Assembly (NCBI RefSeq): GCF_019091085.1
Contig: NZ_JAGXJY010000005.1
Coordinates: forward strand, 295,149 to 359,148
Direction of reading: 5' to 3'
DNA from: Mesorhizobium sp. GbtcB19
GTDB lineage: Bacteria > Pseudomonadota > Alphaproteobacteria > Rhizobiales > Rhizobiaceae
Length of the DNA stretch: 64,000 nt
The stretch's first letter is position 1, and each line of letters begins with the position of its first letter. Below, one piece after another: positions 1 through 9,550 of this stretch. The notes beneath the pieces were generated by a model. That model searched no databases. It was given only the letters and a program-made list of their open reading frames with translations, and was not told where the DNA came from. The position numbers and the translations under genes are program-made.

Positions 1-195
1 CGTCCAGATCGCCACGAGGGGGGCCGCCGCGAGGGCAGGCCTGACTGGAAGGGCAACAGGCAGGACGGCAAGGGCAACGCGCCGGGCGGCAAGCCCGCCT
101 TCCAGAGCAAGCCGCGCGAAGAGCGCCCGCAGCGCTTCGATCCGGATTCGCCCTTCGCCAAGCTCGCCGCCCTGCGCGACCAGCTGAAGAAATAG
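1..195 (+). CDS. C-terminal tail of a protein cut by the window edge, probably a helicase
   Basis: The frame is open from base 1 to a TAG at 193-195, giving 64 residues with no start in the window. The tail is rich in Arg, Gly, Lys and Asp and ends in a short helix-like segment (SPFAKLAALRDQLKK). RG/K-rich tails of this kind finish large ATP-dependent helicases in rhizobia, and such a helicase commonly precedes the S4-domain and fdxA genes. The identity is inferred from context and composition because no catalytic motif is visible. Confidence 0.5.
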   Translation, partial: RPDRHEGGRREGRPDWKGNRQDGKGNAPGGKPAFQSKPREERPQRFDPDSPFAKLAALRDQLKK

Positions 196-199
196 GCCA

Positions 200-248
200 G
201 AGCATGATCCCGAAAAGTGGGAACCGGTTTTCGGGTGAGATCATGCTC
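200..248. repeat. Rhizobial intergenic palindrome (copy 1)
   Basis: A 49 bp imperfect palindrome begins GAGCATGAT and ends ATCATGCTC, with AAAGTGGGAACCGGTTTTCG at its core. Variants of the same core recur at 261-328, 19104-19173 and 55798-55841. Elements of this type are scattered between genes in many Rhizobiales. It lies directly after the helicase stop codon and may act as an mRNA 3' hairpin. Confidence 0.8.
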
Positions 249-260
249 CAACCAAGAGAC

Positions 261-328
261 AGCATGATCCCGAACCGAAGGACCGCGTCAGCGAAAAGTG
301 GGAACCGGTTTTCGGATAAGATCAAGCT
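261..328. repeat. Rhizobial intergenic palindrome (copy 2, longer variant)
   Basis: A second copy in tandem with copy 1. It carries an extra internal segment (CCGAAGGACCGCGTCAGCG) before the shared AAAGTGGGAACCGGTTTTCG core, and has arms AGCATGAT and ATCAAGCT. The same extended variant occurs at 19104-19173. Confidence 0.75.
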
Positions 329-346
329 CCAGCAAAGCTAGCCGCG

Positions 347-733
347 ATGGTTGGAGAAGGCCGCCAGCGCATCGACAAATGGCTGTTCTTCTCGCGCGCC
401 GTTAAGTCGCGGTCCCTGGCGGCGAAAGTCGTCGTCGCCGGACGCGTCCGCATCAATCGCGACAAAGCAGCGCAGGCTTCGGATCTGGTGAAGCCCGGCG
501 ACGTGCTGACCATCACGCTGGAAGGCCGCATCCTCGTCTGGAAAGTCTTGAACTGCGGTACGCGGCGCGGTCCGGCCGAGGAGGCGCGGCTGCTCTATGA
601 GGACATGTCGCCGGCGCCGACGCCCAAAGGCGAGGCCGTTCCGGACGCCATTCCGGCGTTGCGCGAGGCCGGCAGCGGCCGCCCGACCAAACGCGAGCGC
701 CGGCAAACCGATCGGCTGCTCGGCGACGATTGA
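347..733 (+). CDS. S4-domain RNA-binding protein, Hsp15-like
   Basis: A 128-residue basic protein whose first ~60 residues match the S4 RNA-binding fold (RIDKWLFFSRAVKSRSLAAK, then VRINRDKA and VKPGDVLTI). In the Hsp15/HslR family this domain binds the 50S subunit carrying stalled nascent chains. The C-terminal third is charged and probably disordered (PTKRERRQTDRLLGDD). It lies between the helicase tail and ferredoxin genes on the same strand, a common rhizobial order. The family call is firm; the ribosome-recycling role is taken from the family. Confidence 0.85.
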   Translation: MVGEGRQRIDKWLFFSRAVKSRSLAAKVVVAGRVRINRDKAAQASDLVKPGDVLTITLEGRILVWKVLNCGTRRGPAEEARLLYEDMSPAPTPKGEAVPDAIPALREAGSGRPTKRERRQTDRLLGDD

Positions 734-881
734 GATATAAGCGGCCCCTCGGCCTGGCGAACCCGGACAATTCCTTTTCCGCAACGCCGGCCCGGCCAGC
801 AAACGCTGCCCTTGCATGCGGCGGGCAAAGGCGTTACCTCAGCCAAAAAGCCCAGCAAAATGGGACGTTCCGGAGCCTGCA

Positions 882-1220
882 ATGACCTATGTCGTGACCG
901 ACAATTGCATAAAATGCAAATACATGGACTGCATCGAGGTCTGTCCGGTCGACTGTTTCTACGAAGGCGAGAACATGCTCGTCATCCATCCCGACGAGTG
1001 CATCGACTGCGGCGTCTGCGAGCCCGAATGCCCGGCCGACGCGATCAAGCCGGATACCGAGGGCGGCCTCGACAAATGGTTGCAGATCAATTCCGAATAC
1101 GCCGAGAAATGGCCCAATATCACCGCCAAGAAAGAGCCGCCGGCCGACGCCAAGACCTTCGACGGCGAGACCGGGAAATTCGAGAAATATTTCTCGGCGG
1201 AGCCCGGCGAAGGCGATTGA
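882..1220 (+). CDS. fdxA: Seven-iron ferredoxin FdxA
   Basis: A 112-residue ferredoxin with N-terminal cluster ligands in [17 protein letters not shown] and a second set in [12 protein letters not shown], the usual pattern for one [3Fe-4S] and one [4Fe-4S] cluster. The C-terminal extension (~50 residues, ending FSAEPGEGD) is typical of alphaproteobacterial FdxA. I chose the ATG at 882 because MTYVVTDNC is the conserved N-terminus; an upstream in-frame start at 816 would add 22 non-conserved residues. It probably serves as a low-potential electron carrier in the cytoplasm. Confidence 0.93.
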   Translation: MTYVVTDNCIKCKYMDCIEVCPVDCFYEGENMLVIHPDECIDCGVCEPECPADAIKPDTEGGLDKWLQINSEYAEKWPNITAKKEPPADAKTFDGETGKFEKYFSAEPGEGD

Positions 1221-1595
1221 TGTAAGCGCCGATAGTGACGGCGTGATGCAACGTAACGGGGCCGATACAATTACTGTCTTGACAGGCAGGGGTGTCGCTT
1301 GGCGTTAGCGAACGCAGCAAAACCTTGATTCTTCCGACTTTTTGTGTTACATCAGCGAAACATGCCGGTGACACAACGTCGATTTATGGCGCTAACGCCC
1401 CAAATCACTGAAAGGTGAGTTTCTCAAACCCGAACCAGAGCGATCTGGGACAGGCGGCCGCATTCGTGCGCTTTGCTGGTCTCGGCTTTCCCCGGTGGGT
1501 TCACCTGTTGTGCGGCTAACGATCGGCTGACGCCGGTCACACGAGTTCAGCCGGCGCCGCCATGCCGGCGCTACAACCAAGGAGTTCAGGGCGTA
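1221..1595. other. 375 bp intergenic region, fdxA to carD
   Basis: No convincing ORF was found here. It holds a likely carD promoter (1325-1353) and therefore an untranslated leader of roughly 235 nt in front of carD. I saw no recognised riboswitch in that leader. Confidence 0.5.
1325..1353 (+). promoter_or_regulatory. Putative sigma-70-type promoter for carD
   Basis: TTGATT (1325-1330), a 17 bp spacer, then TACATC (1348-1353). The -35 is good and the -10 moderate. Transcription would start near 1360, leaving a long leader before the carD ATG at 1596. Confidence 0.35.
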
Positions 1596-2177
1596 ATGGC
1601 AACGATCACCCCGCAGAAGAAGTCCGGCGCAGCGCGTCACGGTTTCAAGACCGGCGAGTTCATCGTCTACCCGGCGCATGGCGTCGGCCAGATCGTGGCG
1701 ATCGACGAGCAGGAAGTTGCAGGTCACAAGCTGGAACTGTTCGTCATCGACTTCCAGAAGGACAAGATGCGCCTGAAGGTTCCGGTCGCCAAGGCGACCT
1801 CGATCGGCATGCGCAAGCTGTCGGAAGAGGACTATGTCGACCGCGCGCTGAAGGTCGTGCAGGGCCGCGCCCGCATCAAGCGCACCATGTGGTCGCGCCG
1901 CGCCCAGGAATATGACGCCAAGATCAATTCCGGCGACCTGATCTCGATCTCGGAAGTGGTGCGCGACCTCTACCGCGCCGACAACCAGCCGGAGCAGTCC
2001 TATTCCGAGCGTCAGCTGTATGAAGCCGCGCTCGACCGCATGGCCCGCGAGATCGCCGCCGTGAACCGCATGTCGGAGACCGAAGCGGTGCGCCTCATCG
2101 AGGTCAACCTCAACAAGGGCCCGAAGCGTGGCGCCAAGGCCGACAACGAAGAATCCGAACAGGAAGAAGCTGCCTGA
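1596..2177 (+). CDS. carD: CarD/CdnL-family RNA polymerase-binding transcription factor
   Basis: A 193-residue protein. Residues ~15-75 form the CarD/TRCF-like RNA-polymerase interaction domain (FKTGEFIVYPAHGVGQI, then LFVIDFQKDKMRLKVPVAKA). The helical C-terminal part contains the conserved WSRRAQEYDAKINSGD segment, followed by a charged tail. The family binds the RNAP beta subunit and stabilises open complexes, often at rRNA promoters. The ATG at 1596 was chosen because homology begins there; upstream in-frame codons back to 1473 are intergenic. A strong terminator follows directly. Confidence 0.93.
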   Translation: MATITPQKKSGAARHGFKTGEFIVYPAHGVGQIVAIDEQEVAGHKLELFVIDFQKDKMRLKVPVAKATSIGMRKLSEEDYVDRALKVVQGRARIKRTMWSRRAQEYDAKINSGDLISISEVVRDLYRADNQPEQSYSERQLYEAALDRMAREIAAVNRMSETEAVRLIEVNLNKGPKRGAKADNEESEQEEAA

Positions 2178-2203
2178 GCTTTTCCGCTTCTGGAGTTACA
2201 AAG

Positions 2204-2228
2204 AACCCGGCCTCGCGCCGGGTTTTTT
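2204..2228 (+). terminator. Rho-independent terminator after carD
   Basis: AACCCGGC (2204-2211), five-base loop, GCCGGGTT (2217-2224), running into a six-T tract. It lies 27 bp past the carD stop. Confidence 0.9.
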
Positions 2229-2409
2229 GTTGAACCGACACGTCGCGCAAAACCGCGCAGCTATTTTTGTGAAAACGACACATATCGACGACAACTTAGG
2301 ACTACCCGAGTTCGCTGCAACGCCCACGCGCCCAGGTCGGTGCCGGTAGTTATCCGCTTATCGCGAAGCGTTTCCGACATGGTCAGCGGACCTAGTCTAG
2401 GAGTTAAGC

Positions 2410-3555
2410 ATGAGCGCCCGTAAAGCGATCAAACTTGCGGTGATCGGACGAGGCATGATCGGGTCGGCGGCGGCGCGGCATCTGTCCAAGATGGGCCACG
2501 ACGTTGCATTGATCGGACCGGATGAGCCGGCCGATTTTTCCCAACATGAGGGTGTCTTTGGCAGCCACTATGACGAGGGTCGCATCACGCGCAGGTTCGA
2601 CCCGGAGCCGTTCTGGCTGCAAATGAACAACGCCGCCATTTCGCGCTACGACGAAATTGCGGCTGAAAGCGGCGTGGAGTTCTACCGTGAAGTCGGCGTG
2701 CTGCACGTTGGAGCTGCTGGGAACCCGAACGTTGCGGCAGTCGGCACGATCACCGCCGCAGCCGCAATCCCTTGCGAAGCATATGAGGATGACGGGCTCG
2801 CGCAACGATTTCCGTTTCTGAGATCGACGGCCGGAATGCGGGGGTATTTCGAGCCACGCAATGCCGGATATATCAGTCCTCGTCGCTTGGTCCGCGCGCA
2901 GAACATCGCGGCCGAGCGCGCCGGAGCCCGGATCGTCAACGAACCGGCATTGGGGATCTCCGAAAGCGGCACTGGCGTGGCTATTCGGACAAGATCGGGC
3001 AGCGTGGTAGCCGAGCGCGTCCTCGTTGCGGCAGGCGGGCATACTCAATCGCTGCTCGGTCGATCATTGGGCTTTACAGTCTATGGGCGAACCGCGGCCA
3101 TGTTTCGGCTTGGCGCGGCGCAGCTTCAGCACCTAGCCGGCATGCCGCCGATGCGCTGCATCGGACCTAAGGGCAACAATCCCTACATTCTGCCGCCCAT
3201 CCCCTATCCGGACGGCCAATCCTGGCTGAAACTCGGCGGCGATCCTGTCGACATCCCGCTCGAAAGCGAGACGGACATCAAGGACTGGTTCAGATCGGGC
3301 GGATCAAACGAGGTCGCCGATGGACTGCAACAGCAGATCCTTGACCGGATTCGCGACCTCAATTTCGAAGAACGGCGCGTCGTGCCTTGCATGACCACCT
3401 TCGGCGACAGGGGCCTGCCCTGCATCGGGACGCTTTCGGAGCGTGTGGCCGTTGCATTCGGCTGCTACGGCAAGAGCGCCAAATGTTCGGACGAATTGGG
3501 CCGGCTGGGCGGCATGGCGCTGCTCGGAGAGGTCAGGCCAGAACTCGCGCCTTGA
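2410..3555 (+). CDS. FAD-dependent amine oxidase, sarcosine/N-methyltryptophan oxidase-like
   Basis: A 381-residue DAO-family flavoenzyme. The dinucleotide-binding motif is at the N-terminus (VIGRGMIGSAAARHL, residues 11-25). Cys327 in VVPCMTTFGDRG matches the position of the cysteine that attaches FAD covalently in monomeric sarcosine and N-methyltryptophan oxidases. The C-terminal GCYGKSAKCSDELGRL segment aligns with the flavin-binding end of those enzymes. It probably oxidises a secondary or N-methylated amino acid, producing H2O2; the substrate is not readable. It stands alone and is followed by a convergent ABC transporter. AGGAGTTAAGC precedes the ATG. Confidence 0.8.
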   Translation: MSARKAIKLAVIGRGMIGSAAARHLSKMGHDVALIGPDEPADFSQHEGVFGSHYDEGRITRRFDPEPFWLQMNNAAISRYDEIAAESGVEFYREVGVLHVGAAGNPNVAAVGTITAAAAIPCEAYEDDGLAQRFPFLRSTAGMRGYFEPRNAGYISPRRLVRAQNIAAERAGARIVNEPALGISESGTGVAIRTRSGSVVAERVLVAAGGHTQSLLGRSLGFTVYGRTAAMFRLGAAQLQHLAGMPPMRCIGPKGNNPYILPPIPYPDGQSWLKLGGDPVDIPLESETDIKDWFRSGGSNEVADGLQQQILDRIRDLNFEERRVVPCMTTFGDRGLPCIGTLSERVAVAFGCYGKSAKCSDELGRLGGMALLGEVRPELAP

Positions 3556-3598
3556 ACGTTCTCGGTACGGACGAGGACGCGCCGCAACATGCTCTGGA

Positions 3599-4369
3599 CT
3601 AGCCTTTGCGTGCCTGTTCGCTTTCCTCTTGCCGCAGCGAGGCGATGAAGCGCTTCGTGCGTTCGCGCTCCGGATTGTCGAACACCACTGAGGCCGGGCC
3701 TTTCTCGACGATCGAACCGGCATCGAGGAACACGACCTCCTGCGCGATCTTGGAGGCGAGCCTGAGATCATGCGTGGCCATCACCATGGTCGTGCCCTCG
3801 CGCGCCAACTGCCCGAGCACGTCGACCACTTCCTGCGCCAGCTCCGGGTCGAGCGCCGAGGTCGGCTCGTCGCAAAGCAGCACGCGCGGCGAAGGCGCCA
3901 GCGCCCGCGCGATCGCCACGCGCTGCTGCTGGCCGCCGGACAGCGTCGCCGGCCACGCGTCGGCCTTATGCGCCATGCCGACCTTTTCGAGCAGCGCCAG
4001 CGCCCGTTCGCGCGCCCTTGCCTCGGGCCATTTCAGCACCGTCACCAGCCCTTCCATGACATTCTCGATAGCCGTGCGGTGCGGGAACAGCTGGAAATTC
4101 TGGAACACCATGCCGGTCTGCAGCCGGATGCGCTGGATATCTTTCGCCGGCACCTTGCCGCCCGGATGGAAGTCGAGCGTCTCGTCGCCGATCCGCAGAC
4201 TGCCGGAGGTCGGGATCTCCAGCAGGTTGATGCAGCGCAGCAGCGTGCTTTTGCCGCCGCCGGAAGGGCCGACCAGCGCCGTCACGCTGCCCTCGTCGAG
4301 GCTGACGCTAACGCCTTTCAGCACCAGATTGTCGCCGAAGCGCTTTTCGATGTTGGTGAGGCCGATCAT
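3599..4369 (-). CDS. Polar amino-acid ABC transporter, ATP-binding subunit
   Basis: A 256-residue ATPase of the GlnQ/HisP group: Walker A GPSGGGKST, Q-loop VFQNFQLFPH, signature LSGGQQQR, Walker B VLLCDEPTSALDPE and H-loop ATHD. Its start overlaps the permease stop by 4 bp (ATGA), showing translational coupling. It is the last gene of the binding-protein, permease, ATPase operon transcribed from near 5940. The substrate is a polar amino acid or cystine by family; it cannot be narrowed further from sequence. Confidence 0.9.
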   Translation of the reverse strand: MIGLTNIEKRFGDNLVLKGVSVSLDEGSVTALVGPSGGGKSTLLRCINLLEIPTSGSLRIGDETLDFHPGGKVPAKDIQRIRLQTGMVFQNFQLFPHRTAIENVMEGLVTVLKWPEARARERALALLEKVGMAHKADAWPATLSGGQQQRVAIARALAPSPRVLLCDEPTSALDPELAQEVVDVLGQLAREGTTMVMATHDLRLASKIAQEVVFLDAGSIVEKGPASVVFDNPERERTKRFIASLRQEESEQARKG

Positions 4370-5046
4370 GCGTTGGCCTCCAGGAACCCGCCATAGCGGT
4401 TGAGCCGCACCTCCAGCCGCGCCTGCAGCGCCGACAGCACAGAGCTCAGCGCGAGATAGAGCGCCGCCGCCTCGACATAGAGGATCAGCGGCTCATAGGT
4501 GGTGGCGACGATGCGCTGCGCGGCCTGGAACATCTCCGGCACCGTGATCGCGGCCGCGAGCGAGGTGTCCTTGACCAGCGAGATGAAGGTGTTGGAAAGC
4601 GGCGGCACCGCCACGCGGCCCGCTTGCGGCAGGATCGTGCGCCGCATCGCCTGGCTCCAGGTCATGCCGATCGAATAGGAAGCCTCCCATTGCCCCTTCG
4701 GCACCGAGCCGATGACGGCGCGGATGATCTCCGACGTGTAAGCGCCGATGTTGAGCGTGAAGCCGATCAGCGCGGCGGGGAAGGCATCGAGCAGGATGCC
4801 GACCGAGGGCAGGCCGTAGAAGATCAGGAAGAGCTGGACCAGAAGCGGCGTGCCGCGGAAGATCCAGACATAGAAGCGCACCACGAGCACCAGCGGTTTC
4901 GGCCCGAACAGCCGGATCAGCGCCGTCGCCAGCCCGGCGGCGAGGCCGAGCGCGAAGGACAGCAGCGTCAGCGGCACGGTGAAGATCAGCGCCGCCCATA
5001 ACAGCGTCGGCAAAGACTCCAGCATCAATTGCAGCCAGTGCGGCAC
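4366..5046 (-). CDS. Polar amino-acid ABC transporter, permease subunit
   Basis: A 226-residue inner-membrane permease (HisMQ/GlnP type) with several hydrophobic segments. The EAA-loop region reads EASYSIGMTWSQAMRRTILPQA, which contacts the ATPase. I chose the GTG at 5046 because GGAAGGAG lies nine bases upstream and the family N-terminus (PHWLQLMLESLPTLLW) begins there. An upstream ATG at 5103 would start within the terminator hairpin. It is coupled to the ATPase gene by a 4 bp overlap. Confidence 0.88.
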   Translation of the reverse strand: MPHWLQLMLESLPTLLWAALIFTVPLTLLSFALGLAAGLATALIRLFGPKPLVLVVRFYVWIFRGTPLLVQLFLIFYGLPSVGILLDAFPAALIGFTLNIGAYTSEIIRAVIGSVPKGQWEASYSIGMTWSQAMRRTILPQAGRVAVPPLSNTFISLVKDTSLAAAITVPEMFQAAQRIVATTYEPLILYVEAAALYLALSSVLSALQARLEVRLNRYGGFLEANA

Positions 5047-5105
5047 GGGGCGCTTCTCCTTCCCAGATACGGCGGCACTTCCCCCGTACGGAACGACTAT
5101 CATGC

Positions 5106-5141
5106 AAAAACCGGCGGGCCGTCAAAGACGACCCGCCGGTA
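5106..5141 (-). terminator. Intercistronic terminator/attenuator between binding protein and permease
   Basis: On the minus strand ACCGGCGGGTCGTC and GACGGCCCGCCGGT form a long stem followed by five T residues, 22 bp after the binding-protein stop. Hairpins here commonly limit read-through so that the periplasmic protein is made in excess over the membrane subunits. Confidence 0.8.
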
Positions 5142-5162
5142 TTCAGGCAAAGGCGATATGGC

Positions 5163-5936
5163 TTACTTCGAAACGTCCTGGCCGAAATACTTGTCGGCGA
5201 TCTTCTTGTAGGTGCCGTCGGCCTTGATGTCGGCCAGCGCCTTGTTGATGGCGGCGACCAGCTCAGGATCGCCCTTGCGCACGATGACGCCGGAATAGTC
5301 GGCATTCTCTTCCTGCGCGGCGATCTTCACATTGGCATCCGGCTTGTGCTTCTTGAAGTCGAGGAAGGACAGGCTGTCGTTGATCGTGGCGTCGGCGCGG
5401 CCGGTGAGCAGCAGCTGGATCGACTGGTCGAAGCCGTCGGTGCCGACGAGCTCGGCGCCGTTCTTCTCGGCGAGCTTGCCGAAATTCGAGGTCAGCGACT
5501 GCGCCGACTTCTTGCCCTTGAGGTCGGCGAAGGTCTTGATGTCGGTGTCGTCGCCGCGCACGATCAGCACCGCCTTGGAGGCGATATAGGGATCGGAGAA
5601 ATCATACTTGGCCTTGCGGGCATCGGTGATGCCGACCTCGTTGATGACGGCGTCGTAGCGGTTGGCGTCGAGGCCTGCGATCAGGCCGTCCCACTTGCCT
5701 TCGAGAAACTCGACCTTGACGCCGAGCTTGTCGCCGATGGCCTTGGCGATCTCGACATCGAAGCCGACCAGCGCGTTGGATTCATCATGGTAGGTGAAGG
5801 GCGCATAAGTGCCTTCGGTGCCGACCTTGAGCACGCCGGCCTGCTTGATCTGGTCGAGATTGGCGCCGGCATGGCCGGCGGTGACCGCCAGAACCTGCAG
5901 CGTTCCGGCGATAAGGAGCGATTTAAGCCATTTCAT
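5163..5936 (-). CDS. Polar amino-acid ABC transporter, periplasmic binding protein
   Basis: A 257-residue family-3 solute-binding protein. The signal peptide is MKWLKSLLIAGTLQVLAV... with cleavage probably after GHA. The family signature GFDVEIAKAIGDKLG follows, then the second-lobe sequence GRADATINDSL. I chose the ATG at 5936; the frame stays open upstream to 6221, but those residues lack signal-peptide character. It is the first gene of the transporter operon and is divergent from rpoH. Confidence 0.9.
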   Translation of the reverse strand: MKWLKSLLIAGTLQVLAVTAGHAGANLDQIKQAGVLKVGTEGTYAPFTYHDESNALVGFDVEIAKAIGDKLGVKVEFLEGKWDGLIAGLDANRYDAVINEVGITDARKAKYDFSDPYIASKAVLIVRGDDTDIKTFADLKGKKSAQSLTSNFGKLAEKNGAELVGTDGFDQSIQLLLTGRADATINDSLSFLDFKKHKPDANVKIAAQEENADYSGVIVRKGDPELVAAINKALADIKADGTYKKIADKYFGQDVSK

Positions 5937-6242
5937 TTTTCTGTGATCCCGTTTTGACCGGTGCCCCGGCGCGACTGTGAGAGCCGGAAACTGACAGATA
6001 GAAGGTCGCGAAATAAGGAACCAGATTTCAAATATCGGCTCTGCCAGAAATCTGATTCTCAAAATCACCCGACAGTCCGCCAAGCGGCATTTCGGGGCCG
6101 ATAACAAAATATTCCGACTGGCAACACTTGCCCCCTCGGGCGGCGGAACCATCCATGCGCCTGACACGTTGCATGGCTGTTGTAGGGCGCGGCGGCGTCT
6201 TTTCAACCGCCACCTGTGCAATCACCGCCAAAAGGAGCCGGC
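5937..6242. other. 306 bp divergent control region, binding protein / rpoH
   Basis: Holds the EcfG-type promoter of rpoH (6145-6170) and presumably the promoter of the amino-acid transporter on the other strand, which I could not place. No further gene is seen. Confidence 0.6.
6145..6170 (+). promoter_or_regulatory. EcfG-type general stress response promoter of rpoH
   Basis: GGAAC (6145-6149), 17 bp, CGTT (6167-6170). This exactly matches the alphaproteobacterial EcfG/RpoE2 consensus GGAAC-N16/17-CGTT. A transcript would start near 6178, giving a ~65 nt leader before the ATG at 6243. rpoH2 genes of Sinorhizobium and Rhizobium are known to be under such ECF control. Confidence 0.75.
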
Positions 6243-7106
<864 letters not shown>

Positions 7107-7145
7107 ACCACAGGCTGTCCACGCGCAACGCGCGCCGGCGTGTTG

Positions 7146-8618
7146 CTACTTGTCCGTGACGATCTTGACCTTGTCGCCCGCCGACACGCTGGCGCCCGGC
7201 GACATGGCGTTGAGCACTCGGAAAAGATCGAGCTTGCGGTCGACGCCGACCATCTGCGCCGCGAGCGAGCCCATGGTCTGGCCGGCCTGAACGGTGACGA
7301 CGCGGATGTGCAGCGGCTTCAGCGCCGCCTTCTCGGCCGGGGTGAGCACGCGGAAGGACGCGCTGACCGAACGCGCCACCGGATCGAGCGACGTGCTGGC
7401 CGAAGGTGCGGCCGTCAGCAGCCGGTAAACCTGCCCGCCGGCGCGGATCACCGCGATGTCGAACTGCCAGCCTTGCGCGGTGGCATGCGCCATCGCCGCG
7501 TCGTTGCCGTTGATCGTGTCCTGGCGCACGCTGGCGTCTTCGAGGCCCGCTACCCAACCGCTGCGGATGTAGTCGGTGAGCGAAACGGATTTGTCGATCG
7601 CCACGCCGTCGAAGCGGATGGCGATGTCGCCCGGCCCGGTCGCGGTGACGGCGGCAGCCGTGTTGTCGATGACGAAGCCGTCCGGCACCGTGAACGAGAC
7701 GCCGAGATTGGGGTGCATGAAGGTCTGGCCGCGCACATAGCCTTCTTCCGGCGTGTCGCCGTAAAGCAGGCCGTCAATGCCGGCGAGGAAGGCATCGCGG
7801 TCGCGCGTGCCGACGCCGGGCGGGCCGAAATTGCGCGCAAGGCGCTGCGCCAGTTCGATGCGCTGCGGCGTGTTGGGGTGCGTCGCCAGGAAGTCGAGGC
7901 TGGCATCGGTGGCGCCGCTGACCGAGCGGAAATCCGTATAGGCCGACATCGACTGCAGGAACCGGCCGGCGGCATAGGGATCGTAGCCCGCCTCGCCGAT
8001 CGACTTGATGCCGATGGCGTCGGCCTGCAGTTCCTGGTTGCGCGAGAACTGCGCCAGCCTGAGCTTGCCGCGGATCAGCGCCGCCTTGGCGGTCGGGCTG
8101 TCGCCGAGCACGTCGGACACCACCTTGGTCGCCAGGCCTTCCTCGGCCTCCAGCTGCTGCCGCTGCAGTCCGTGATTGGCGGTGACGTGGCCCATCTCAT
8201 GCGCGATGACGGCGGCAAGCTCGGAGGAATCGTTGGCCAGCGCCAGCAGGCCGCGCGTCACGTAGAGATAGCCGCCCGGCAGCGCGAAGGCGTTGACATT
8301 GGGCGAGTTGAGGATGGTGATGCGATAGGTCTGGGTCGGATTGGCCGACACCACCGTCAGATTGCCGACGACCTTTGCCACCATGCGTTCCAGCTTGGGG
8401 TCGGAATACTCGCCGCCATAGGTGGCCAGGATGCGCGGATGCTGCGCCTTGGCCATTTCGGCAAGCTTGGCATTGGCAACGACGTTGTCGACGGTGATCG
8501 GCTTATCGGAAGGCTGGAAGCCATTCTCCTGCACGTCCGGCGGCGTGAACATCTGGCAGCTGGCCAGCACGGCAACGCCTGCCAGCGCGAAAAATCGTGC
8601 AAGCGGCCTCTTCCACAC
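7146..8618 (-). CDS. M48 zinc metalloprotease lipoprotein with C-terminal LysM-like domain
   Basis: A 490-residue protein with a lipoprotein signal ending in lipobox LASC (Cys21). The zinc motif HEMGH is at residues 140-144, and the third ligand region is probably NQELQADAIG. It resembles the BepA/YfgC group of periplasmic proteases that monitor outer-membrane protein assembly. The last ~55 residues (VVTVQAGQTMGSLAAQMVG...) look like a LysM fold that could bind peptidoglycan. The gene is convergent with rpoH. Family is confident; the outer-membrane quality-control role is by analogy. Confidence 0.85.
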   Translation of the reverse strand: MWKRPLARFFALAGVAVLASCQMFTPPDVQENGFQPSDKPITVDNVVANAKLAEMAKAQHPRILATYGGEYSDPKLERMVAKVVGNLTVVSANPTQTYRITILNSPNVNAFALPGGYLYVTRGLLALANDSSELAAVIAHEMGHVTANHGLQRQQLEAEEGLATKVVSDVLGDSPTAKAALIRGKLRLAQFSRNQELQADAIGIKSIGEAGYDPYAAGRFLQSMSAYTDFRSVSGATDASLDFLATHPNTPQRIELAQRLARNFGPPGVGTRDRDAFLAGIDGLLYGDTPEEGYVRGQTFMHPNLGVSFTVPDGFVIDNTAAAVTATGPGDIAIRFDGVAIDKSVSLTDYIRSGWVAGLEDASVRQDTINGNDAAMAHATAQGWQFDIAVIRAGGQVYRLLTAAPSASTSLDPVARSVSASFRVLTPAEKAALKPLHIRVVTVQAGQTMGSLAAQMVGVDRKLDLFRVLNAMSPGASVSAGDKVKIVTDK

Positions 8619-8764
8619 TTTCTCAGCGCCGGTCGACAGATCGGCTTCCTTTCGAAATCTTTCGGCAAATCACGGCCCGCCGGACCGGCATGGCTGGACC
8701 TAGCCACACTCCCCCGGACAAGGCAAGCAAACGCCGGATCACCCGTTGCCGGTTTGGCCGCAAA

Positions 8765-9550
8765 TTATGTCCGCTTCCGGGCAATGTGTTGTGATCCGGC
8801 AACGGTGCCGCCTCGATCGCCGATATAGCGCCGGAACGCATCCGGTCCAGATCGATCGAAGAAATCGTCGGCCGGTCCGATTGCCGCGATCGCGCCTTCA
8901 TCGAGAAATGCCACGTCCTGGCCGATGCGGCGCGCATCCTCCGGCTGATGCGTGACGAAGAGCACCGTCATCTTGCGCTCGGCATGGATGCCGGCGACAA
9001 GGTCGAGCATGTCGTCGCGCAACGCCGGGCCGAGCGACGCGAAAGGTTCATCGAGCAGCAATACGGGCCGGTCGCGCAACAGCACCCTGGCCAGCGCCAC
9101 GCGCTGCCGTTCGCCGCCGGAGAGCTCGCGCGGCAGCCGTTTTTCCTTACCCGCCAGGCCGACCCGCGCCAGTGCCTCCACGACGGCCGCCCGATCGGCA
9201 TCGCCGAGCTTCAATGACGGCGAGCGGCCGAGCCCGACATTGGCTTCGACCGGGAGGTGGGCAAACAGGTTGTTCTCCTGGAACACCATCGACACCGGGC
9301 GCGCCGATGGCGGCGCATTGCCGACATCGACCCCGCCGATCAGCACCTTGCCTTTATCGGGCGATTCGAAGCCGGCTATCAGATTGAGCAGCGTCGACTT
9401 GCCGGAGCCGCTCGGTCCCATGATCGCGGTGATCCTGCCGGCGGCGAATTCGGCATCGAAGCGGAAGGATGCTTCGCCGTAGCTGAACGAGACACCATCC
9501 AGCGCGACGGCAAGGCGCTTTTCCGCGGCGGTGCCATTGATGGTCGTCAT
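8765..9550 (-). CDS. thiQ: Thiamine ABC transporter ATPase ThiQ
   Basis: A 261-residue ABC ATPase: Walker [11 protein letters not shown]-loop [11 protein letters not shown], signature LSGGERQR, Walker [14 protein letters not shown], switch VTHQPEDA. The FQENNLF sequence and the context (thiB, thiP, TPP riboswitch) identify thiamine uptake. Its ATG overlaps the thiP stop by 4 bp. Confidence 0.92.
   Translation of the reverse strand: MTTINGTAAEKRLAVALDGVSFSYGEASFRFDAEFAAGRITAIMGPSGSGKSTLLNLIAGFESPDKGKVLIGGVDVGNAPPSARPVSMVFQENNLFAHLPVEANVGLGRSPSLKLGDADRAAVVEALARVGLAGKEKRLPRELSGGERQRVALARVLLRDRPVLLLDEPFASLGPALRDDMLDLVAGIHAERKMTVLFVTHQPEDARRIGQDVAFLDEGAIAAIGPADDFFDRSGPDAFRRYIGDRGGTVAGSQHIARKRT

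Noticed and set aside
196..340. Tandem palindromes as a possible sRNA or attachment site
   Set aside because: The same sequences recur at several unrelated intergenic sites in the window, so they are dispersed repeats.
7140..8828. Long plus-strand open frame (562 codons) opposite the M48 protease
   Set aside because: It is the antisense of a clear protease gene; the sequence is Arg/Gly/Ala/His-rich and has no family motif. Other very long antisense frames (e.g. 13267-15186, 15765-17402, 19696-21600, 34786-36957, 57204-58829) were rejected for the same reason.
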